NCBI GenBank assembly: GCA_024449915.1
Contig: JAMZAV010001860.1
Coordinates: forward strand, 1 to 64,000
Source of the DNA: Sweltsa coloradensis
Lineage: Eukaryota > Arthropoda > Insecta > Plecoptera > Chloroperlidae
Length of the DNA: 64,000 nt
Reading direction: 5' to 3'
The translations under genes and the position numbers were made by a program. The notes beneath the pieces were generated by a model. That model made no database searches. It was given only the letters and a program-made list of their open reading frames with translations, and was not told the DNA's origin. Within the stretch, counting starts at the first letter, position 1, and every line of letters starts with the position of its first letter. Shown in pieces: positions 43,695 to 53,525 of this stretch.

Positions 43695-46329
43695 GCCATT
43701 ACGAGCATTGTTGGATTCTGCGTCTGAAGTTACCTTTGTCACAGAAAACTGGTTACAGAAACTCGGCCTACGAGTACAGTCGACCCAGGTACGTGTGTCA
43801 GGGCTGGCTTCCAGCAGTGTTGGCAAGTGTCGAGGCATGGTGGAACTGAACTTCACTTCAGCACTTAACAATGGGGAGACCTTTGGTGTGAAGGCCTTGA
43901 TTCTACCCAAAGTGACAGGTACTTTACCGAGAAGTCAGGTCGAGAAGGATAGTAGTTGGTCACATCTCAATGGTTTAAGTCTGGCAGACCCAACATACAA
44001 TGTGCCCGGATGTGTAGATGTTCTCTTAGGAGCTGACGTGTATCCAAGGCTCCTGCGCTCTGGCCGTTGCTCCGGAAACAGTGGCTCGCCTATCGCTCTG
44101 GAAACAGCTCTCGGATGGGTACTGTCAGGCCCCATCAATGCATTTGGTCCGAGGTCACTAGTAACAACACTGCATGTTCAATATGCAGACGTGGACAATA
44201 CACTGCAAAGGTTCTGGGAATTAGAGGAATTACCGACAGCAAATTTACTTACTCCAGAAGAAAAGTTATGTGAGCTTCACTTCGAAAAGTCTTACTCGAG
44301 AGATGAGTCAGGAAGATTTGTAGTTAAGCTTCCATTTCGGGAGAACAGTCCAAAACTGGGGATATCTCGTAATGAAGCAATTCATCGACTCACATCTCTT
44401 GAGCGACGTTTGAAACACCAACCTGATAAGAGACGACAATATGACGAGTTTATGGCAGAATACTTGTCACTGGGTCACATGGAGCCTGTTTCCACAGATC
44501 AACTAACCAAGCCCGCGACTGAGGGTTTATTATACCTCATCATCCAATCATGAAGGAGAGCAGTACCACCACAAAATTGAGGGTGGTATTTGATGCTTCG
44601 GCAAGACTTCTTCAGGGACATCATTAAATGACAAACTCATGGTCGGACCCAAGCTTCAAGACGACATCGGGCCTATACTGATTCGATTCCGAAAACACAT
44701 ATTCTCTTGTTGCTGACATTGCCAAAATGTACCGCCAAATTCAGATTGATCAATCAGAGACCGACTATCAAAGGATCGTGTGGAGGACGAAGCCAGTTGA
44801 TCCAATTCAAGAGTTCAGACTGTTGACAGTCACTTACGGTGAGAGCTGTGCACCCTTCCTTGCCATAAGGTGCCTTCAACAATTAGCCCTGGATGAAGAA
44901 CAGTCCTTTCCTAAGGCGGCTTCTGTTGTGCTAAAGGACTTTTATGTCGATGACCTGATTGTCAGGAGCTGACAGCATTGCCGGCAATTGAATTGCAAGG
45001 TCAACTAATCCAGTTAACGAAGAAGGTGGCTTTGAACTCCGTAAATGGTTGTCAAGTGCACCTGCGTACTGGAAGCAGTACCAGAACCAATGCGAGAGCT
45101 TAACGTGGCCCCTGAGCATAGATGAGGACAAGTCTGTGAAAACGCTGGGTCTTCAATGGCACCCAGCAACTGACCAGTTTTCGTTTCGTGTGAAACAACC
45201 TCCGAGGCAGAAAGTCATCACAAAGCGCACGTTGCTCTCTGAACTTGCCAAGGTGTTCGACCCCCTAGGGTGGCTATCGCCAGTCATAATCACAGCCAAA
45301 CTTCTCCTCCAATCATTGTGGCGACTTAACTTAGGATGGGATGATGCCCTTCCAGATGTCATCTGCAACGACTGGAGGAAGTATTGTCAAGAGCTGCCGT
45401 GTATAGAAGAAATTAGAATCGACAGATGCATTCTTGCACATCAACCAACAACGCTTCAACTAGTTGGTTTCTGTGACGCATCTGAAGTAGCTTATGGGGC
45501 CGTAGTGTATCTACGCACTCTGTATTCTGACGGCTCTGTGTTCGTTAAGCTTGTTGGCCGAAAAACCAAGGTTGCTCCGCTACGTCAGACAACCATTCCT
45601 CGTTTGGAATTGTGTGGAGCTGTTTTGCTAGCAAAATTGTGTGTACTTGTACAAAATGCTCTTTTGTGTAAGACCGGAGAACGTTTTCTTGTGGACAGAC
45701 TCCACAATCGTGCTTGCCTGGCTAGCAGCACAGCCTAAACGCTGGCACACGTTTTGTCGCTAACCGAGTGGCGGTGATACAAGAACTCGTTCCTCCTAAC
45801 CAATGGCGTCATGTGATAAGCAGTGACAACCCTGCAGATTGTGCTTCGCGTGGTTTGAACCCCTGCTGCCTTGCCTAATCAGTCATTGTGGTGGATAGGC
45901 CCTGCCTGGCTTCGAGAAACAGTGTTACCACACTCCAGTGGAGAACCTCCAGACCAGCAGACAATGCAAAGCGAAGAGAAGACAGTTGTGACGAGTAGGC
46001 CTACACACACAAGGCTCGATGTCTCACTGCTAGACAAGTGGTCTTCTCTTTCAAAACTTCAACGTGTGACAGCGTAGTGCATGCGCTTCATTTCAAATTG
46101 CAGACTTGCTAGTGACAGGCATTTACTGTAATCCTCGTTGACAGCAGTTGAACTTAACAATGCATTGTTTCGTTGGGTGACCATCGTCCAGGTGGAAGCA
46201 TTTAGCACAGAAATTCTATGCCTAAAGAAAGGAAAATCGCTACCACCGAAGAGTCGACTGGTACCTCTGAACCCGTTCATCGACGAAAACAGTGTACTTA
46301 GGGTGGGCGGCCGCCTTCAAAATGACTAG
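43546..46329 (+). pseudogene. BEL/Pao pol: protease, RT, RNase H; integrase missing
   Basis: Frame 43,546-44,553 has the BEL-type aspartic protease (LRALLDSASEVTFVTENWL, DVLLGADVYPRLL, ALGWVLSG). RT continues in broken frames: VVFDAS near 44,590, then 44,727-44,972 with MYRQIQIDQSETDYQRIVWR and the catalytic DFYVDDLIV. The RNase H/A17-type region is 45,049-45,738 (LFDPLGWLSP-like FDPLGWLSPVIITAKLLLQS, LVGFCDASEVAYGAVVYL, IPRLELCGAVLLAKL). It ends at 45,871-46,329 with the zinc-domain start SVLRVGGRLQ. No integrase catalytic core lies between there and the LTR at 46,502, so about 1 kb or more is deleted compared with complete BEL elements. Confidence 0.88.
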
Positions 46330-46501
46330 GCAACAGTAAAAACATCAAGTGGAGTTGTGCATAGACCTATTGTGAAACTATCCTGCTTACCTTTTGATGG
46401 AAATTAACTTTCATGTGTATTCTTAAGTTTTTGGGTAATCTGCCTTCAGCTCATTGTGCGTTTTGTTTCTTATTGAAATCTATGTTTCAAGGTGGGCGGA
46501 A
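46330..46501 (+). other. BEL remnant between pol and 3' LTR
   Basis: About 170 bp with no open frame. Near the LTR it ends TTTCAAGGTGGGCGGAA, a possible purine tract directly before TGTTGGG. Confidence 0.6.
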
Positions 46502-46797
46502 TGTTGGGACTCTTATTACATATTTTAAAGTGACCACCGACTGACATTCGGCCATGTAGCCATCTGCTGGTATTTTCTTATGGTACCTAGTTTTTATTAT
46601 AGTGTTCAAGGCTGCCTAGAGAGGGCGTCAGCTGCCGGAGTGGTTGCTAGGGATTAGTAAACAAAAGAATGTTGTTGTGGGGATTGGTTTGATGGGTGTA
46701 AAAGATCATCTTGCTTTACATTGCTTTAAGTGTTTAATAAATAGTGTTTCAACTACTTATATCATTTTATTCCCCTGGTTAATTATTAGCAACATCA
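46502..46797 (+). mobile_element. BEL/Pao 3' LTR
   Basis: 296 bp, partner of 41,975-42,267. It ends AGCAACATCA and is followed by TGAGG (46,798-46,802). Confidence 0.92.
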
Positions 46798-47443
46798 TGA
46801 GGTGTATGAGTAGACTCCGTACGACCGCTGCCGATGTAGCGTGCAGACGACTTGAGAACCGACTGCGAAGATGCCGACTGCGTAGATTGCTGCAGAGCTG
46901 CGACATCCCCTTTCGCCGCCTCCGATGCGACGGCCTGGGCATAAACAGTAGCGAAGGTGACTGAACCTGTAGTATCCGAAAAGATTTTCTCCTGCAGCCT
47001 AGTATTTTTCATCCCTAGAATGATCCGCTGGAGGAGTTCTTCCTCAACGTCCGGATAGTTGCAGCTCTGCGCCAGCAAGCGCAGGTTTGCTACATAATCT
47101 TTGAACGGTTCGTTCGGCAACTGGTTGCGCGTTTCGAAAACCTTTCGACACAACCACACATTTTGCTTTGGGTTGAAATGCGTATTTAGTAACCCCACAG
47201 CCTCGTCGTAGGTGATCTCCGCTGTGGACTTATGCTTACACAGCTTCTCATCTGCCTATAAACGAGAGGTCCAGTGTTACAGAATAGAATCGCCTTCCGC
47301 TTACTTCCCACGATGCCATTTGCCTCGAAGAAAAAACCAAGTTGTTCGGAAAATATCTCCCACTCTTCCGCGGTTTCCGAAACCAACTGTGGTACAGAGC
47401 CAATTATGCCAACCAGCACTGGCCCTTGCTCTGGGTCAGGCAT
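46798..47443 (-). pseudogene. F1 gag, upstream part
   Basis: Starts MPDPEQGPVLVGIIGSVPQL at 47,443 (ATG). The first frame runs to 47,186 with EEWEIFSEQLGFFFEANGIV, and the second (to 46,803) has RKVFETRNQLPNEPFKDYVA and LRLLAQSCNYPDVEEELLQR, capsid motifs of Gypsy gag. It is cut at 46,803 by the BEL element and continues at 41,969. A frame change near 47,240 breaks it. Confidence 0.85.
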
Positions 47444-47643
47444 GCCTTAGACTAGGCCTAGGTAGCTAGGCCCTAGCAGAATTGAAGAGAAAGGCTAGGC
47501 CTAGGTAGTAGGCCTTCGATACAGCGTCAGAGCAGACGCACAGGCTAGGCCCTAGCAGACTTGTTAGCGTCGTAGAGCAGACGCTTAGGCTGCTAGTGCA
47601 GCTTGTTAGCGTCGTAGGCACGTTAGGCTAGACTTTGGTGTCA
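47444..47643 (-). other. F1 gag leader; 5' LTR missing
   Basis: 200 bp of AGGCCTAGG-type sequence with internal repeats (CTTGTTAGCGTCGTAG twice, CTAGGCCCTAGCAGA twice). It joins the duplicated B segment at TTTGGTGTCA / GGTTCC, where B itself has TGGTGC, a 5-base overlap (TGGTG) suggesting a microhomology join. The F1 upstream LTR expected here is absent. Confidence 0.6.
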
Positions 47644-48485
47644 GGTTCCATGACCTCCGCTTCTCCTAACAACGTATTCTTCTGTAGCTGAATTACGTCG
47701 GAGCCAACGTTCATCACTTTCAGTGGTATTAAATTGCCCTTTGTGCTAGCCGCTACGCGCGCCACTAACACACCATGCATTTGCACTTCACAGGGTTCAA
47801 CAACCACTTGTTTAGGTAATTCCATACCCCCTTGATCCAATCTACCGTAGATAACTACTTCGCTCCGGCCGGGTAACCAAGTAGCTTCTTGCGCGTAAAC
47901 TTTCCAACTGGTAGTCGTAGCTTTTTCAGACTTAACAGTACCTTCGCGGCTGCTTGCCTGTCCTTTGAGTTCCTTGAGCGTCGTCACGCTCGTGTGGGCT
48001 CCAGACTGACTGTGATGGAAAGGGTTTATAACTCCCTGACTACCACTTGTCGACTCCTGAACGGACTGGTTTATAACTCCCTTCCTATCAGTTATGAGTC
48101 TAGCAGAACACGCGGTGCAGACATGCCCTTGCGAACTACCTGCAGCACTTGCTGACGTCCAATTAAATGGTAACTTGCTACTACCAATTTTCAATTCACG
48201 CTTCTCGAAATCAAGCGTCACCTTTTCCCGTACAAGAAAATCTACGCCCAGTATTCCGTCGTGTGGAAGATTGAGATCGGCTACGTAAAAATGATGTTCA
48301 TATTGCTCATTTAGTAGTCCAAACGTAACAGATTGTAACCCTAAAAGATTTAAATCATCTCCTGTTACGCCCCTAGCTTTTGTCCGATTAGTCCTAAGTG
48401 CAGTCTTACTAACTCCAGGTTGTAGCATAGAAATCGTAGCGCCTGTGTCTACTAGTAGTTTCCTAACTTTTCCATCTATGCTCAC
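47644..48485 (-). CDS. B protease
   Basis: A frame of about 285 codons with the retropepsin site VRKLLVDTGATISML and, later, DGILGVDFLVREKVTLDFEK, the second conserved retropepsin element. The frame is open further upstream (to about 48,550), overlapping the end of gag, as expected if pol is made by a frameshift. The last part (47,644-48,171) is the segment also found at 37,604-38,131, where it leads into the RT. Confidence 0.9.
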
Positions 48486-48553
48486 TTCCAGTAAAATTTC
48501 TTCACTATTCTCATCATCCGGAGTCGCTACACTAGGTATAACTATCGCATTAG

Positions 48554-49540
48554 CTAGTTTTCGCTCGACGCCGGGGCTTGCGACGAACTTTGCCCGTTTG
48601 GGGTCCTCTTATCTTTCTCCGCCCGTTTCCTAGCAAAACACCAATTTGCTAGATGCCCCTTCTTTTTACAGTACGAGCAAATGGGGATGTCCGAGTCCTT
48701 TTCGCTAGTCTTATCGCCACCCTCGGCCTTAACAAACGTTTTCTTCTTCTTACGACAATCGCGTTGTAGATGGCCCTTTTTACCACAGCCATAACATTTC
48801 CGATCGCTTGTCGTATTAACCGCGAAAACTGTCCCCCCTGGCTTGCTCTCTCGGTCGACGGTACTGACCGTTACAGCATGGTTCAGTGCCTCGGCGAACG
48901 TAGTAGGCATTTTATACCGTACTTGGACTCCCACGTTACCATGGAGCCCCTCAGTGAACGCCGCGACAAGTCTGCGCTCCGCCTCCTCGTTGATTACGGT
49001 CTGAACGAGTGGATCTGCTACTTTCCGGATCGTCTTCTGATTCAATTTTTTACAACGGTCGGCAAAGGCTTCCACGGTCTCGCCTCTTGCCTGACTGGCG
49101 GTTTGCAACTGTGCATAATAAAATTGGTCTGGTTGACGCGACCTGAACCTAGCAATCAATCCTTGCCGAAAGTCCGCGTACGAAATCGTTGGTTCCTGAA
49201 GGGATTGATTACTGTTTAAAAATGCAGCAGCCGCACCCTCTAGCTTAAGGCTTATAATTTTGACTTTATCAGCCTCTGTCCAACAACCCAAATCCGCGGC
49301 CCTATCAACTTGGTTCAGAAAGTCCTCGACTGCCACGTCCGAGGCCTCTCCTCTCCAGGGCTTGATTAGGTTCCCCACAGTGAGGTCCTTTAATATATGA
49401 ACGTCACTACGGTTTCCACCTGTTGATGTTGATTGTTGAGTAGGTTCCTTTTTCACATCCTTTTTCAACCTAGCTACCTCAGCTCTGAGAGCATTCATCT
49501 CTGCCATGAGGTCATTCAACATCTCCTCTGTGATAGGCAT
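48554..49540 (-). CDS. B gag
   Basis: 328 codons from the ATG at 49,540 (MPITEEMLNDLMAEMNALRA, a short coiled-coil start). Capsid region: GNLIKPWRGEASDVAVEDFL and QASQARGETVEAFADRCKKL. Two zinc knuckles near the C-terminus: CYGCGKKGHLQRDC and CSYCKKKGHLANWC. The frame is intact. The ATG is 254 bp downstream of the LTR; an earlier ATG in the leader (49,702) opens a separate short frame. Confidence 0.9.
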   Translation of the reverse strand: MPITEEMLNDLMAEMNALRAEVARLKKDVKKEPTQQSTSTGGNRSDVHILKDLTVGNLIKPWRGEASDVAVEDFLNQVDRAADLGCWTEADKVKIISLKLEGAAAAFLNSNQSLQEPTISYADFRQGLIARFRSRQPDQFYYAQLQTASQARGETVEAFADRCKKLNQKTIRKVADPLVQTVINEEAERRLVAAFTEGLHGNVGVQVRYKMPTTFAEALNHAVTVSTVDRESKPGGTVFAVNTTSDRKCYGCGKKGHLQRDCRKKKKTFVKAEGGDKTSEKDSDIPICSYCKKKGHLANWCFARKRAEKDKRTPNGQSSSQAPASSEN

Positions 49541-49670
49541 CTGGGTAGATTTTGGTTACAATTAAATTAAAAATTACTAACACAATCAACAGGTTGGATA
49601 CCAAGTTAGTTCAGTAGACTCTCTACTGTGTAATAAGCACACCACATGCAAGATAATATGTGCAGACTCA

Positions 49671-49702
49671 CCTATGTTCTTCTTTCTAGGCACTGTTACC
49701 AT
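49671..49702 (-). promoter_or_regulatory. B leader ATG and candidate env splice donor
   Basis: On the minus strand the first ATG after the LTR (49,702) is followed 31 nt later by a strong donor, AACATAG then GTGAGT, with the intron beginning at 49,671. The leader frame is broken after one base of a codon, matching the phase at the env acceptor (33,590). Errantiviruses use this design for env RNA. Splicing itself is not shown by the sequence. Confidence 0.55.
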
Positions 49703-49775
49703 GTGTCTCCCAATACACTGTCTCTCAAGAAAAATAGTCTCTGCGGGTTCTTTTATTTTTGTAAACAAAAATTCC

Positions 49776-49794
49776 GGTATGCGCTGCCACCAAA
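49776..49794 (-). promoter_or_regulatory. B primer binding site
   Basis: Minus strand, directly after the LTR: TT then TGGTGGCAGCGCATACC. TGG two bases from the LTR is the usual position of a tRNA primer site. The tRNA is not assigned. Confidence 0.6.
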
Positions 49795-50564
49795 TGTAGT
49801 GCCCGCAATATTTATCAATCAATAATCAATATGTTAATTGGTTGCTGGTCAATAAGTATTGGTACACTTTCAGACTACTTAACTTGAAGGATCAGTGACT
49901 TGGGAGAGTATGGGTGTTCTTACCATAAAATCATGTAAACTGTGTAAATAGAACTACATTTAATAAAGCCAGACTTTTCACTTACACAAGATTATGGTTT
50001 TAACTATGAAATTCATTCCCTATCCTGGAAACACTTCCTACTTCAAAGATGGCTGAGATAAGAGAGAGCCAACCTGGCCACTTCATGTAGTGACTGGTAA
50101 CACATTCCTTAATTGTCACTACATGGACCTGTGGCTACATGTCATTGGCTAGTTTGAATTAGGCTGCATTCACCTGGCCCAATAAGAGAGTCAGCTGTTT
50201 CCAGAACTGTGCCGATGGTGATTTGTACATTGCTACGTGCCTGGTAAGAATGCCAAGTCATCAAAAGTGTGTTATTACACAGTGACGTAAGTGAATAGAT
50301 TGCACTTTGCCTGCCTAGTTTTAGAGACTGTAATGGCTTTGAATTAACATTACAGTTTATAACCCAGAACTAAAACCTATCAAATCAATCAATATTCTGA
50401 TATTGATTGATGGATTGATGACTATGTGACTACCAATCATTGTGTACTGAATGATGATTGGTTTTCTAATATTATATAATGTTGGATGATTACCAAATAC
50501 CCAATATCGATGGAAATCGATATCCAATCAATAAAAGTGAAATAGAAACCCTGATTTCACTACA
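49795..50564 (-). mobile_element. B 5' LTR
   Basis: 770 bp, starts TGTAGTGCCCGC and ends TTTCACTACA; the outer 7 bp form a perfect inverted repeat. Good-quality partner of 10,001-10,809. It is followed by ATAC and the right end of the D LTR, which is how the insertion of B into D is recognised. As the upstream LTR it would hold the promoter for minus-strand transcription. Confidence 0.92.
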
Positions 50565-50632
50565 ATACCTAGATCATACATTGTATATATATTTACTGCC
50601 ATATAATATACCGTAAATCTAGCTTTATTACA
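50565..50632 (-). mobile_element. Right end of the D 3' LTR
   Basis: ATACCTAGATCATACATTGT and onward, matching the last 68 bp of the intact D LTR (57,329-57,396) without visible difference. ATAC at its start is the second half of the B target duplication. Confidence 0.92.
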
Positions 50633-52278
50633 ATGCTCCCAACAATAAAAAAAAATTATACCTTGAAGGGTGTAATTTCTTTTCATTAAAACAAAAAAAT
50701 TTACAAAATAAAAAAATAAAAATCTAACATCCAGGTCAGAATGTTCTGAAGGAAAAAGGAATATGGATTCAAATGTTGGAATAAGAACATAACAAGAACA
50801 TGGACAACACGATCAGATCAATGAAAACCGAGGCCAATGACTTTGCCTAATTAGATAATGGCAAATCAAAATATTGTTCTCGAGGACATTGCACTCCTTC
50901 TGAATGGTCATAATACATAATATGAAATGTTATTGAATAGAGTTAAGTACACTCTACACCACGTGATGATCTTCTTGTCTTGGATTCTTCTCCAATCAAA
51001 ACTGTCTTGAAACAGGGTTACTGCACGTTTGTCCAGTCATCGGAACAAGAGGAGTTGTTGTAGCCGCTGACGGTTCTTAACAGCACTTGGGGTACATGCC
51101 GTTTTGGGGAAAATTCTTGTTCGTTTTGGTGACTGTATGGCGCGGTGATGTGCATGCAGTATGCAGACGTGCAAGCAGTGGTAACGTCAACGCCTGAGTG
51201 CATCGGTGGTAGCTCGGTTTGTTCAATCTCGATCGGTCGTGAGGTATGGAGAGGTATTGCGATGACTAAGTGGAGACATGGATTGTAGATTTTCTGAAAA
51301 ATATTAACGTGTATAAATGATCTGGGTAGAGCAAAGTAAGAGAGCTTTAAATAAAATTATAATTATTCATTACCACATATCATAATTAAAATTTATAAAC
51401 ATTTCTTAACAAGCACAACTAGTGGGTAACATTTTTCTGAGATGTAACTAACAATACAGCTTTGTTAATGTTAAGATAACAACTCAACATAATTTTTTTT
51501 TTATATATAAAACCACTGATTATGTTAGTTCCTTATTGTGGTTTAAACAATACACACAAAAAATAAAACAAGCCTAGTTGTTTCTCAAAACATAAATCAA
51601 TAATAAACATTTTACTTTCCACATTAAATTAATTTGTTATCAATTTGTAAAGGTTAATTATATATATACCCATTAACCACATTAAATGTAATAATTAATT
51701 CCACACAAAATTTAAACTTCATAATTATATGCAATGTAGAGCATATTTTCAAGAAGTGATATAATTTTTAAAATATAATAATTCATAACTTAACTAATGT
51801 GATGCGTGACGCCGTCCAGACATTGTTCTGAAGTAACTGTGGTATTCTCATGAAATAACGTCATCCACAGCATGGTTAAGCTTCCTTGACGTGCTTGGTA
51901 ATTGGTATACAAAGCAACTCGGTTGGAAATGTCCTCTTAAACCATGATGATCTGGCTGTTAGTAGAGGTGTGTTTTCAGCAAACACCCAATCTGCTCAGA
52001 TAGGTTTCCAATCTCATGAAAATATACATATATCATAGTAAATCAAATATTAGTTAATTCATCACATAATATAATCTCTTATTAAACATTTTATATGTAG
52101 AGAACTTGCAATGTCCAATAATGGATAATATACATTATGATGTAAAAATTCAACAAAATTCCAAAATTACATACTAATTATTAGACATCAAATCATCTTA
52201 CAAAATACATTTTTTTTTTTAAACTGACTTTTTTTTTAATTTTTTTTTTTTAATTTAAATTTTTTTTTCACGTGGTGA
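50633..52278 (-). other. D 3' untranslated region, no gene
   Basis: 1.6 kb of AT-rich DNA between the env-like tail and the LTR. No ORF of interest and no convincing purine tract next to the LTR (ATGCTCCCAACAATAAAA). A stretch of A/T runs at 52,210-52,270 is low complexity. Long for a Gypsy 3' UTR, so it may hold unrecognised inserted or deleted env sequence. Confidence 0.5.
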
Positions 52279-52810
52279 TTAAAAACTTGACTCACCTCTT
52301 GTTTCCACAGTATTTACTTGTACAGGCAGCATGCTAACAGTTTGTTCAGAATGCACCTCAGGTGGTTTCTGACAGAACTTGTGACATAAAGACAACAAGC
52401 ACTTTGTCCACCATCCTTGTATGTATACTCCTCCACCAATAACTATTATAATTAACCCTGCAAGTAATGCAAATTGGAAAACCTTTGTGGACCAGAAGGA
52501 CTTCTGTAGTTCCTCTGAATCTTCCAATTCGACTATTGCCTTATGTATGTCTCTCAAAGGGACTCCTGTCGCTCTGGGGTCGCCTCCGTCAGTAGGGGTT
52601 AGTAGATTGTCTATCATTTTATCAATTTTCAATTTATACTCATCACTTTCAATCTTCCTTGGAGTTGGAAGGGGTGGTAAAGATGTAATTTCCGGGAAAA
52701 GGAAAATAGGATTTTTCAGTGTAATGGAGGAAAAAACATTAGTGTGGGACAACAATACACTCCCATCAGTGAGAGCACCACATCTACTGGGTAGATTTAG
52801 TATTCCTGTA
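52279..52810 (-). pseudogene. D env-like C-terminal fragment
   Basis: End of an envelope-type protein: a short ectodomain part with LPSRCGALTDGSVLLS (about 52,785-52,755), then a proline-rich PPLPTPRKIES stretch, a membrane segment (FQFALLAGLIIIVIGGGVYI near 52,455), GWWTKCLLSLCHKFC and a short tail. The style (C-x-L..LP, one TM, Cys-rich cytoplasmic start) is that of Gypsy env proteins. Most of the ectodomain is absent. Confidence 0.6.
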
Positions 52811-52830
52811 CCATTTTATTAAAAAAAGGG

Positions 52831-53145
52831 TTACAGGTTTACCGTCTGAGCGTTAGTCAGACACTTCATTCCAATGAAGTGACAACATTTTCCACGCCAT
52901 CCCTGGGTGTTGAAAATCCCAATGACAATTTGGACTGCATATCCTGCAAGCAAAACTAACAGAAATATGTAAAACAAAACTCTAAGCTTCTCTAGGTGAT
53001 CATAGACACCACTTTCAGTGTAGGTTATGACGTCATCAAGATATAGTTTACATATCTCTCCTGTCAATCCAGAGAACACTGCGTGCATAAGCCTTTGCCA
53101 AGTATACTCGGACTGTTTGCTAGGCCAAAAGGCATCCTGACACAT
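52831..53145 (-). pseudogene. D RT fragment fused in frame to a second membrane tail
   Basis: Starts with RT sequence (YTWQRLMHAVFSGLTGEICK, catalytic YLDDVITYTESG, DHLEKLRV) and then, with no stop, turns into a membrane segment (YIFLLVLLAGYAVQIVIGIF) and GWRGKCCHFIGMKC. The tail is related in layout to the next fragment (LLAG..I..G...GW..KC). RT palm end, connection, RNase H and integrase are missing, so a large in-frame deletion joined RT to an env end. Confidence 0.75.
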
Positions 53146-53444
53146 TGATAGTGTCCCAGATCAGTACTAAAAGCACTCTTTTCTCTATCAGAGGGTTCTA
53201 TTTCCACTTGCCAGTATCCTGAGGCAAAATCGAGGGTACTGAACAAAGTTGCATTACCCAACTGGTCTAACGTTTCCAGTAGGTTAGGTAATGGAAAAAA
53301 ATCCCTTTTGGTGACTGCATTTAACAATCTATAGTCAATGCAAACGCGTATTTTATTTTCTCCATCCTCTGCTTTTTTCTTTACCATCACAACTGGTGCT
53401 GACCAGGGTGACGTTGAGGGTTCAATGATGCCATCATCTAGCAT
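53064..53444 (-). CDS. D reverse transcriptase, N-terminal part
   Basis: 126 codons: MLDDGIIEPSTSPWSAPVVM, DYRLLNAVTKRDFFPLPNLL, TLDFASGYWQVEIEPSDREK and RMPFGLANSP. Overlaps the previous frame; one indel near 53,100 separates them. Closely similar in style to the B RT. Confidence 0.88.
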   Translation of the reverse strand: MLDDGIIEPSTSPWSAPVVMVKKKAEDGENKIRVCIDYRLLNAVTKRDFFPLPNLLETLDQLGNATLFSTLDFASGYWQVEIEPSDREKSAFSTDLGHYQCVRMPFGLANSPSILGKGLCTQCSLD

Positions 53445-53525
53445 CGATTGAATCTGTTCCTTGAGTACTTGTCGTTGGCTATGTGGTACACGGTAAGGTG
53501 GTTTTGCAAGTGGCGCTGACTCTGT

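Noticed and set aside
49541..49671. Use of the leader donor with an acceptor directly before the gag ATG
   Set aside because: CTACCCAG precedes the gag ATG, but joining it to the donor at 49,671 would put the leader ATG out of frame with gag, so it would not help gag expression.
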